Shown here in pieces: positions 1 through 6,353 of a stretch of DNA of 6,923 bases (position 1 is the first letter of the stretch; the number at the start of each line of letters is the position of its first letter). The translations under genes and the position numbers were made by a program. Source of the DNA: Octadecabacter sp. (lineage in GTDB: Bacteria; Pseudomonadota; Alphaproteobacteria; Rhodobacterales; Rhodobacteraceae); assembly GCA_003533975.1 (NCBI GenBank), contig DQCL01000125.1, forward strand, positions 7,625-14,547, read 5' to 3'. The notes under the pieces are model-generated. The model had not been told where the DNA came from and searched no databases. It saw nothing but the letters and a program-made list of their open reading frames with translations.

Positions 1-1266
1 GGGGATTTCAGTTGGGACAGCTATGAAGCATATGCCGCAGATGCGCCTGACCTGAGCGGCCAGACTGTTACGATTTTCGGTCCATGGTTGAGCCCTGAGG
101 CGGAAATCTTTACATCCATGCTCACCTATTTCGAAGAAGCCACTGGTGCGGATGCTACCTATACTGGTTCTGACAGCTTTGAGCAGCAAATCGTTATTGA
201 TGCTGAAGCCGGCTCCCCACCAAACATTGCGGTTTTCCCGCAGCCCGGACTTGCCGCGAACTTGGCAGAGCAGGGCTTGCTGACACCACTGGGTGCGGAT
301 GCCGCCGCTTGGGTTGGTGACAACTACGCTGCTGGCTCATCTTGGGTTGATCTGGGGACATATGGCGATGCGTCTGGCGCTGACCAGTTCTACGGCTTTT
401 TCTTCAACGTGAACGTGAAGTCACTGGTCTGGTATGTGCCTGAAAACTTCGAAGACGCTGGTTACGACGTGCCAGAGTCGATGGAAGACCTGATTGCATT
501 GTCCGAACAGATCATTGCCGATGGTGAAACGCCGTGGTGCATCGGTCTGGGTTCCGGGGCGGCGACAGGTTGGCCTGCGACCGATTGGGTTGAGGACATG
601 ATGCTGCGTACGCAGACACCAGAAACCTATGACATGTGGGTCAGCAACGAAATTCCGTTCAACGACCCGAAAATCATCGAAGCCATCGAAATGTTCGGCA
701 CATTCGCCAAGAACGATGACATGGTTGCCGGTGGTGCAGGCGCAGTTGGAACAACGGATTTCCGCGACAGTCCGACTGGAATGTTCTCTAGCCCGCCACA
801 GTGCTACATGCACCGTCAGGCGTCTTTCGCTCCGGCGTTTTTCCCTGAAGGTACTGAACTTGGCGCAGATGCGGACTTTTTCTACTTCCCATCCTTTGCT
901 GGCAAAGACCTCGGCAATCCGGTTCTGGGCGGCGGCACATTGCTGGCGATCACAGATGCCAACGATGCGACTGTGGAGTTCATGAAGTTCCTGCAAACGC
1001 CGATTGCGCATGAAATCATGATGGCGCAGACTGGGTTCCTGACCCCACACACAGGTGTGAACTTGGCGACCTACATGGACGACACATTGCGCGGTCAGGG
1101 CGAGATCCTGCAAAATGCAACGACGTTCCGTTTTGACGCATCTGACCTGATGCCCGGTGCGATTGGTGCTGGGACCTTCTGGACTGGAATGGTCGACTAT
1201 GTTGGTGGTGAATCCGCAGACGCAGTTGCAACAAACATCCAAGACAGCTGGGATGCTTTGAAGTGA
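1..1266 (+). CDS. aglE: Alpha-glucoside ABC transporter substrate-binding protein AglE (5' partial)
   Basis: This is the periplasmic solute-binding protein that captures alpha-glucosides and delivers them to the AglFG permease. The reading frame is open from base 1, so the true start and the signal peptide lie upstream; 421 codons are visible, ending in TGA at 1264-1266. A TTG at 88 is an internal Leu codon, not the start, because the frame continues upstream with family-like sequence (a WDSY-type segment, then the SGQTVTIFGPW first beta strand of the mature protein). Family features are the long extracellular binding-protein fold, many aromatic residues suited to stacking on sugars, and a tail ending DSWDALK. 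The fragment has only two cysteines, at visible codons 180 and 268, which could form a disulfide in the periplasm. The assignment to aglE rather than another sugar-binding protein rests on the recognisable sequence and on the complete aglFGAK set downstream. The exact sugar cannot be read from sequence. Confidence 0.93.
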   Translation, partial: GDFSWDSYEAYAADAPDLSGQTVTIFGPWLSPEAEIFTSMLTYFEEATGADATYTGSDSFEQQIVIDAEAGSPPNIAVFPQPGLAANLAEQGLLTPLGADAAAWVGDNYAAGSSWVDLGTYGDASGADQFYGFFFNVNVKSLVWYVPENFEDAGYDVPESMEDLIALSEQIIADGETPWCIGLGSGAATGWPATDWVEDMMLRTQTPETYDMWVSNEIPFNDPKIIEAIEMFGTFAKNDDMVAGGAGAVGTTDFRDSPTGMFSSPPQCYMHRQASFAPAFFPEGTELGADADFFYFPSFAGKDLGNPVLGGGTLLAITDANDATVEFMKFLQTPIAHEIMMAQTGFLTPHTGVNLATYMDDTLRGQGEILQNATTFRFDASDLMPGAIGAGTFWTGMVDYVGGESADAVATNIQDSWDALK

Positions 1267-1278
1267 TCTAAAACATCT

Positions 1279-1314
1279 AAAGGCGGCTCTTCGAACGCGA
1301 GGGGCCGCCTTTTT
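1279..1314 (+). terminator. Intrinsic-terminator-like hairpin between aglE and aglF
   Basis: The arms AAAGGCGGC (1279-1287) and GCCGCCTTT (1304-1312) are perfectly complementary. Inner bases 1288-1293 pair with 1298-1303 (two G-T wobbles), leaving a four-base loop at 1294-1297. The 3' arm runs into TTTTT at 1310-1314, then C. The hairpin starts 12 bases after the aglE stop and ends 42 bases before the aglF start. Because the remaining operon genes follow on the same strand, it is best read as a partial terminator or mRNA-stabilising 3' hairpin that keeps binding-protein transcript above permease transcript, a common arrangement in binding-protein-dependent sugar operons. The short T-run fits leaky termination. 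The role is inferred; the structure is seen. Confidence 0.85.
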
Positions 1315-1340
1315 CGCCTGCTATGCGGGCACGTATTCTC

Positions 1341-1347
1341 AGGGGGG
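1341..1347 (+). promoter_or_regulatory. G-rich ribosome binding site of aglF
   Basis: The run AGGGGGG lies nine bases before the ATG at 1357 and is followed by a second G-run (ACGGGGA, 1349-1354). It supports the ATG at 1357 as the start. It is richer in G than a textbook AGGAGG, so the strength of initiation is uncertain. Confidence 0.55.
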
Positions 1348-1356
1348 ACGGGGACT

Positions 1357-2364
1357 ATGCATCCAGCACTGTTAGGTCTGATCACGATTGTCGTCGGCGT
1401 AAGTGGGTGTATCGGTTACTTCTACGGATCCAACCTTTTGCTCGATAAAGTTTTGTTTCCGGCATCGGGGCCGAACATTGGACGCAACATCAGCCGCCGT
1501 GAGCTGATCCGCCCTTGGCTCTTTCTATTTCCCGCGATCCTCGCCCTTGGTTTGTACTTGGCATACCCCGTCGTCGCGACATTGATCCTGAGTTTTCAGG
1601 AACGTGGAGCAGGGGGCGTCCGGACCTTTGTCGGGTTCGAAAACTACACCCAAATGTTCGCCGAACCGAAGTTCATGGAGGCCATGCGCAACAATGTGTT
1701 GTGGTTGGTTGTGGTGCCTGCTGCGGCGACCGGATTTGGGCTGTTGGCCGCGCAGCTGACGGACCGTTTGCGGTGGGGTAACATCGCCAAGTCCATCATT
1801 TTCATGCCGATGGCGATTTCATTTGTCGGGGCAGCTGTTATTTTTAAGCTGATCTATGAAGCCCGTCCAGAAGACGTGGCGCAGATTGGCGTGCTGAACC
1901 ATTTGTACCTGTTGTTTGGAGGCGACACGCCACAGCAATGGCTCACGATACCGTTCTGGAACAGCTTTTTCCTGATGGCTGTGTTGATCTGGATTCAAAC
2001 CGGTTTCGCGATGGTCATCCTATCTGCTGCCCTGCGCGGTATCCCCGAAGAAACGATTGAGGCCGCGATTATTGATGGCGCCAACCCGTTCCAGATTTTC
2101 TTCAAGATCAAGGTGCCACAGATCATGGGCACGATTGTTGTGGTCTGGACGACGATCACGATTGCCACGCTTAAGGTGTTCGACATCGTCTTCGCGATGA
2201 CAAACGGGCAGTGGGAAACGCAAGTTCTGGCCAATTACATGTATGACAAACTTTTCCGTGCAAACGATTGGGGCATGGGGTCCGCTGCGGCGATGATCAT
2301 CATGCTGCTGGTGACACCGATCCTCGTCTGGAACGTCTACAATGCCCGCAAGGAGATGCGCTGA
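1357..2364 (+). CDS. aglF: Alpha-glucoside ABC transporter permease AglF (MalF-type)
   Basis: AglF is one of the two inner-membrane subunits forming the alpha-glucoside translocation path. The 335-residue product has hydrophobic segments at about 4-24, 52-80, 112-132, 143-166, 203-226, 257-280 and 308-328. The first is an additional N-terminal helix ahead of the conserved core. The cytoplasmic EAA coupling loop that docks on the ATPase is at about 231-254, with EAAIIDGA at its heart and a following KIKVPQ. There is no large periplasmic loop like the P2 domain of E. coli MalF. The start is the first ATG after a G-rich ribosome binding site, and it gives a full-length family member. The gene follows aglE after a 90-base gap holding a terminator-like hairpin. 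Its stop overlaps by one base the ATG of a nine-codon ORF leading into aglG. Identification as AglF follows from sequence character and operon position. Confidence 0.94.
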   Translation: MHPALLGLITIVVGVSGCIGYFYGSNLLLDKVLFPASGPNIGRNISRRELIRPWLFLFPAILALGLYLAYPVVATLILSFQERGAGGVRTFVGFENYTQMFAEPKFMEAMRNNVLWLVVVPAAATGFGLLAAQLTDRLRWGNIAKSIIFMPMAISFVGAAVIFKLIYEARPEDVAQIGVLNHLYLLFGGDTPQQWLTIPFWNSFFLMAVLIWIQTGFAMVILSAALRGIPEETIEAAIIDGANPFQIFFKIKVPQIMGTIVVVWTTITIATLKVFDIVFAMTNGQWETQVLANYMYDKLFRANDWGMGSAAAMIIMLLVTPILVWNVYNARKEMR

Positions 2365-2393
2365 TGGCCCTCGACTGGACAGGAGAAAATTAA
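2364..2393 (+). CDS. Possible nine-codon coupling mini-ORF between aglF and aglG
   Basis: An ATG at 2364 overlaps the aglF stop as TGATG. It is preceded by AAGGAG (2350-2355) with an eight-base spacer, and encodes MALDWTGEN before TAA at 2391-2393. That TAA overlaps the aglG ATG as TAATG. The tiny frame also contains the aglG ribosome binding site. It could keep ribosomes moving from aglF into aglG, or it could be chance: AAGGAG is also the Lys-Glu coding sequence of the AglF tail. No function is claimed for the peptide. Confidence 0.3.
   Translation: MALDWTGEN
2381..2386 (+). promoter_or_regulatory. Ribosome binding site deciding the aglG start
   Basis: AGGAGA lies six bases upstream of the ATG at 2393. 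This selects 2393 over the in-frame upstream ATG at 2342, which lies inside aglF and would add a 17-residue Arg-rich leader that looks nothing like the N terminus of a permease. Confidence 0.8.
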
Positions 2394-3550
2394 TGGATGG
2401 CTTGAGTGGTAAAAAGCCCGCAGTCGTTTGGCTGCTGAATATCTCTGTTGTGGTGTTGGTCGCGCTTTGGCTGTTCCCAACCTTGGGGCTGTTTGTCAGC
2501 TCGTTTCGGACAAGCGAACAGATCACGTCATCGGGGTGGTGGGCATCTTTGTTCCCGGCAGAACAGACATTGCAACTGCGTGCGCTGGACCCCGATGAAA
2601 ACCGTTTTGAAACCAGCGCAGGTGTGTTTGTCGTAGAAGGCAACGTTCTTGAAGGTGATTACGCCGAGGTTGCCATCGACCGTTGGGGAACGTCCTCGCG
2701 CGCGCCCGATTCTTATGCAACAGGTGACACTGCCGATCTGGGTGATGGTGAGAACATGACGCTGAATGCCGATGGCACCTACGTCTGGCAAGGCAATGGC
2801 GAGCAGATTTCAGGACGCGGGCAGCGCTTGTTCATCATCGCGACCATTCCACCAGAATTCACCACGAACAACTATCGCACCGTGCTGTTCACGGAAGGCA
2901 ACTCAGAAGACATGGCGAAAGCATTTTTCAACACGCTGACGGTTGTTATCCCCGCGACGATCATCCCGATCCTGATCGCAGCTTTCGCGGCCTACGCACT
3001 GGCGTGGATGGATTTTCCGGGCCGTGCGCTGTTGATCGCGACTGTCGTTGGTCTGTTGGTTGTGCCGCTGCAACTTGCGCTGATCCCGTTGTTGCAGTTC
3101 CACAATGCTATCGGCATCGGAAAGGGCTACTTAGGCGTTTGGATGGCGCATACGGGGTTCGGGTTACCGCTCGCCATATATTTGCTGCGAAATTACATGG
3201 TCGGTCTACCACGCGACATCATCGAAAACGCGCGTGTTGACGGTGCGACTGAACCCCAGATTTTCACCAAGATCATCCTTCCACTCAGCTTTCCAGCATT
3301 GGCGTCGTTTGCGATCTTCCAGTTCTTGTGGACGTGGAATGACCTGCTGGTGGCACTGGTGTTCTTGATCGACAGTTCAGGTGAAACCACAGTGATGACC
3401 AAACAAATCGTTGAGCTTTTGGGCACCCGAGGCGGGGATTGGGAAATCCTCGCGACATCGGCGTTTGTCTCAATTGCTGTGCCTTTGTTGGTGTTCTTTT
3501 TAATGCAGAAATACCTTGTGCGCGGCTTGTTAGCTGGCTCAGTGAAATAG
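2393..3550 (+). CDS. aglG: Alpha-glucoside ABC transporter permease AglG (MalG-type)
   Basis: AglG is the second inner-membrane permease subunit, partner of AglF. From the ATG at 2393 the product is 385 residues, about 90 longer than E. coli MalG (296). The excess is a hydrophilic region at about 41-165 between the first membrane helix (11-36) and the second (178-203). It is rich in Asp, Gly and Thr with beta-like stretches, and by topology should face the periplasm. Further helices lie at about 211-236, 247-268, 301-326 and 355-376. The EAA loop is at about 274-300 (DIIENARVDGA, then KIILPLSFP). A similarly long loop is, as I recall, typical of AglG proteins. The gene starts 28 bases after aglF, ends in TAG, and has a second in-frame stop (TAA, 3554-3556) two codons later. 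Identification is strong from the C-terminal two-thirds plus operon position. Confidence 0.94.
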   Translation: MDGLSGKKPAVVWLLNISVVVLVALWLFPTLGLFVSSFRTSEQITSSGWWASLFPAEQTLQLRALDPDENRFETSAGVFVVEGNVLEGDYAEVAIDRWGTSSRAPDSYATGDTADLGDGENMTLNADGTYVWQGNGEQISGRGQRLFIIATIPPEFTTNNYRTVLFTEGNSEDMAKAFFNTLTVVIPATIIPILIAAFAAYALAWMDFPGRALLIATVVGLLVVPLQLALIPLLQFHNAIGIGKGYLGVWMAHTGFGLPLAIYLLRNYMVGLPRDIIENARVDGATEPQIFTKIILPLSFPALASFAIFQFLWTWNDLLVALVFLIDSSGETTVMTKQIVELLGTRGGDWEILATSAFVSIAVPLLVFFLMQKYLVRGLLAGSVK

Positions 3551-3552
3551 GA
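3549..3552 (+). promoter_or_regulatory. Ribosome binding site for aglA (start choice)
   Basis: AGGA, overlapping the aglG stop codon, lies nine bases before the ATG at 3562 but only three bases before the ATG at 3556. This favours 3562, although 3556 (two residues longer) is not excluded. Later in-frame ATGs at 3571 and 3598 lack a clear site. Confidence 0.5.
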
Positions 3553-3561
3553 CTAATGACG

Positions 3562-5223
3562 ATGAGTAAGATGGAACCAGTATCCAGCAATACGCGGATG
3601 CAAAAAGACAAAGATTGGTGGAAGGGCGCTGTGATCTATCAGGTCTATCCGCGCAGCTACCAAGACAGTGATGGCGACGGTGTGGGTGACCTTGCAGGTA
3701 TTGTGCAACGCCTTCCATACATCGCGTCGCTTGGCGTGGATGCCGTTTGGATTTCGCCGTTCTTCACCTCTCCGATGAAGGACTTTGGGTATGACGTGTC
3801 GAATTATTGCGACGTCGATCCGATGTTCGGAACATTGGCTGACTTTGATGCGCTGATTGCAACGGCCCACCAAAATGGGCTGAAGGTGATGATTGACCTC
3901 GTATTGTCGCACACGTCGGATCAGCACCCGTGGTTTCAGGACAGCAAGACTTCACGTGATGCGGATAAGGCAGATTGGTATGTTTGGGCAGATCCAAAGG
4001 ATGACGGAACGCCGCCGAACAATTGGTTGTCGATTTTTGGCGGGACTGGATGGCAATGGAACGGCGCGCGTGAGCAGTACTATTTGCACAACTTCTTAAG
4101 TTCTCAACCGGATTTGAATTTCTGGCAGCCTGATGTGCAGCAGGCGTTGCTGGGCGTCGCAAAATTCTGGCTTGAGCGTGGGGTCGATGGGTTCCGCCTT
4201 GATACGATTAACTTTTACATGCACGACAAACAGCTGCGCAGTAATCCACCGCTGCCACGGGACCAGCGCAATTCCACAATTGCCCCGTCGGTGAACCCCT
4301 ATAACCATCAAGTTCATCTCTATTCCAAAAACCAGCCAGAGAACCTCGCGTTTTTACGCAAATTGCGTGCTGTGATGGAGCCGTATAATGCCGCCGCTGT
4401 TGGCGAAGTTGGTGATGCGCAACGTGGCCTCGAGATTTTGGGCGAATACACTGCGGGCGATGATCTGATGCAGATGTGCTATGCGTTTGAGTTTCTGACC
4501 AGTGCGCGGCCAGATGCATCCGAAATTGCGCGTGTCATGGGAGAGGTCGACAAGCATGCGGCAGACGGTTGGGCGTGCTGGGCATTCTCAAACCATGACG
4601 TGATCCGCCACGCTACCCGCTGGGACACACCTGATGCGGGCATGCGGGCGATGACGACGCTCATGATGTGCCTGCGTGGGTCCGCCTGTATCTATCAGGG
4701 CGAGGAGCTTGGTCTGCGTGAAGCCGATGTTGCATACGAGGACCTGCAAGACCCTTATGGCATTGAGTTTTGGCCCGATTTCAAAGGGCGTGACGGATGC
4801 CGCACACCTATGGTTTGGGAAGCCTCAAATATAAACGGCGGATTTAGCACAGCGGAAAAGCCGTGGTTGCCTGTCAGTCCTGACCACACCCGGATGAGCG
4901 TGAGTGCGCAAGAGGATGATCCAGACGCGCTCATCCATCATTATCGCCGTGCCATCGCGTTGCGTCGACGGCATCCGGCACTGGCAAGGGGCGAGCATGA
5001 CGGCGTGAAGACGGACGGAGATGTTGTGTATTTCACAAGAACATTAGGCGACGAGACCGTTTTCTGCGCGTTTAACCTAGGGGCTAAAGGCGCTGAGTTG
5101 GCAATTCCAAACGGAAATTGGATATCAATCGCGCAAGATGTTGGTGGCGTAGACGCACCATCTGGTGACACACTTACCCTTGGCCCGTGGCAGGTGTTTA
5201 TCGCCACCGCGACGATCAATTGA
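3562..5223 (+). CDS. aglA: Cytoplasmic GH13 alpha-glucosidase AglA
   Basis: AglA hydrolyses imported alpha-glucosides (maltose, sucrose and similar) to monosaccharides in the cytoplasm. No signal peptide is visible. The 553-residue product has a GH13 barrel opening with WWKGAVIYQVYPRSY at 19-33. A calcium-type loop follows at 35-43 (Asp35, Asp37, Asp39, Asp43). Conserved region I is DLVLSH (112-117), region V is QPDLN (182-186), region II is FRLDT (211-215) with nucleophile Asp214, region III has acid/base Glu282 in GEVGD, and region IV is NHD (344-346) with Asp346. QPDLN marks the oligo-1,6-glucosidase/alpha-glucosidase group. Thr after the nucleophile and Ser before the region I His resemble the GH13_23 alpha-glucosidases. 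A beta-rich C-terminal domain follows from about 470. The gene sits 11 bases after aglG and 18 before aglK. The start at 3562 is chosen by ribosome-site spacing; an upstream ATG at 3439 lies inside aglG. Substrate preference is inferred, not shown. Confidence 0.94.
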   Translation: MSKMEPVSSNTRMQKDKDWWKGAVIYQVYPRSYQDSDGDGVGDLAGIVQRLPYIASLGVDAVWISPFFTSPMKDFGYDVSNYCDVDPMFGTLADFDALIATAHQNGLKVMIDLVLSHTSDQHPWFQDSKTSRDADKADWYVWADPKDDGTPPNNWLSIFGGTGWQWNGAREQYYLHNFLSSQPDLNFWQPDVQQALLGVAKFWLERGVDGFRLDTINFYMHDKQLRSNPPLPRDQRNSTIAPSVNPYNHQVHLYSKNQPENLAFLRKLRAVMEPYNAAAVGEVGDAQRGLEILGEYTAGDDLMQMCYAFEFLTSARPDASEIARVMGEVDKHAADGWACWAFSNHDVIRHATRWDTPDAGMRAMTTLMMCLRGSACIYQGEELGLREADVAYEDLQDPYGIEFWPDFKGRDGCRTPMVWEASNINGGFSTAEKPWLPVSPDHTRMSVSAQEDDPDALIHHYRRAIALRRRHPALARGEHDGVKTDGDVVYFTRTLGDETVFCAFNLGAKGAELAIPNGNWISIAQDVGGVDAPSGDTLTLGPWQVFIATATIN

Positions 5224-5241
5224 TTAACGGGAGAGACGGAC

Positions 5242-6333
5242 ATGGCTGATCTCATTTTGACAAATGTTGCCAAGACATATGGCGGCAATATTGAGGTTCT
5301 GAAGGATATCAATCTTGACATAAAAACCGGCGAATTGATTGTCTTCGTTGGCCCATCCGGATGCGGTAAGTCAACGCTTCTGCGAATGATTGCCGGTCTG
5401 GAAAAAATCACGGGCGGTGAGCTTCAGATTGACGGACAAGTTGTGAACGATGTGCCACCCGCGCAACGTGGTATCGCGATGGTGTTCCAATCTTACGCGC
5501 TTTATCCGCATATGACCGTGCGTGACAATATGAGCTTTGCACTGAAGCTTGCCAAGAAACCACAGGCCGAAATTGATGCTGCGATCGAGAACGCCGCACG
5601 CATTTTGCAACTGGATGACTACCTTGATCGTTTGCCCAAAGCACTGTCCGGCGGGCAACGTCAGCGTGTCGCGATTGGGCGCTCTATTGTCCGCGATCCG
5701 AAAGTCTACTTATTTGATGAACCGCTTTCCAACCTTGATGCGGCATTGCGCGTAGCGACGCGGATCGAGATTGCACAGCTGAAGGAATCCATGCCGGATT
5801 CCACCATGATCTATGTGACGCACGATCAAGTGGAAGCCATGACGCTTGCGACGCGGATCGTTGTGCTGGCGAACAAGGGCATTGCGCAAGTTGGTACGCC
5901 GCTAGAACTGTATGAGCGCCCAGAGAACGAATTTGTCGCCCAGTTTATCGGGTCCCCCGCGATGAACCTGCTGTCTGGTGAAATTGTTGAAACGGGCGAG
6001 CAAACTAAGGTGAAACTTGATGGCGGTGGTATCGTTTGCTCCGCTGTGCCAACACAAACGGCTGACAAAGGGCAAAAGGTCAACATAGGTATTCGCCCAG
6101 AAGATATGGTCGCAACCACGGGCGATGATTTTGCTTTTGAAGGTAAGGTTCACATCACTGAGGCCCTGGGGGAAGTAACATTGCTGTATTTCGACAAGGT
6201 CGGAAATAACGATGCGGTGATCGGGAAGCTTCCCGGGATTCACGCTGAGCTGCGTGGGAAAACTGTGCGAATGGCTGCGGCCCCGGATAAGGTTCAGATC
6301 TTTGCAAACGGGCGATCCCTTTACTACCGCTAG
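5242..6333 (+). CDS. aglK: Alpha-glucoside ABC transporter ATP-binding protein AglK (MalK-type)
   Basis: AglK is the cytoplasmic ATPase that dimerises on the AglFG permease and drives import. All catalytic elements of the 363-residue protein are intact: Walker [10 protein letters not shown] (37-45), Q-loop Gln83 in VFQSYALYP, signature LSGGQ (135-139), Walker B VYLFDE (155-160) with Asp159 and Glu160, D-loop SNLD (163-166) and switch His194. The C-terminal region from about 240 is the MalK-type OB-fold/regulatory domain, including IRPEDM at 274-279. Length and layout match CUT1-family sugar ATPases. The ATG at 5242 has GGGAGA (5229-5234) seven bases upstream and lies 18 bases after the aglA stop, so cotranscription and ribosome reloading are likely. 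Similar ATPases (MalK, UgpC, MsmK) can be interchangeable, so AglK might also serve other transporters; its place in the operon supports the agl role. Confidence 0.95.
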   Translation: MADLILTNVAKTYGGNIEVLKDINLDIKTGELIVFVGPSGCGKSTLLRMIAGLEKITGGELQIDGQVVNDVPPAQRGIAMVFQSYALYPHMTVRDNMSFALKLAKKPQAEIDAAIENAARILQLDDYLDRLPKALSGGQRQRVAIGRSIVRDPKVYLFDEPLSNLDAALRVATRIEIAQLKESMPDSTMIYVTHDQVEAMTLATRIVVLANKGIAQVGTPLELYERPENEFVAQFIGSPAMNLLSGEIVETGEQTKVKLDGGGIVCSAVPTQTADKGQKVNIGIRPEDMVATTGDDFAFEGKVHITEALGEVTLLYFDKVGNNDAVIGKLPGIHAELRGKTVRMAAAPDKVQIFANGRSLYYR

Positions 6334-6353
6334 GGCGCGCGGTACTGGATGTT

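Noticed and set aside
88..90. TTG as the aglE start
   Set aside because: The frame continues upstream to base 1 with sequence typical of mature AglE, so this is an internal Leu codon and the gene is cut by the window edge.
421..1242. Long open frame of 273 codons on the minus strand opposite aglE
   Set aside because: It is fully antisense to a clearly identified binding protein. Its Cys/His/Arg-rich product resembles no family and is typical of an antisense shadow in GC-rich coding DNA.
1315..1340. Separate promoter for aglF after the hairpin
   Set aside because: The stretch is too short and I see no convincing -35/-10 pair or operator-like palindrome. Readthrough of the hairpin is simpler.
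2342..2392. Upstream in-frame extension of aglG starting inside aglF
   Set aside because: It would add an Arg-rich 17-residue leader and overlap aglF, while the ATG at 2393 has a well-spaced AGGAGA.
2020..2643. Minus-strand open frame of 207 codons across the aglF-aglG junction
   Set aside because: It spans two confident genes in antisense and its product has low-complexity composition with no recognisable domain.
3439..3561. Upstream extension of aglA into the 3' end of aglG
   Set aside because: The extension overlaps over 100 bases of a conserved permease C terminus in another frame, and its sequence is not part of a GH13 enzyme.
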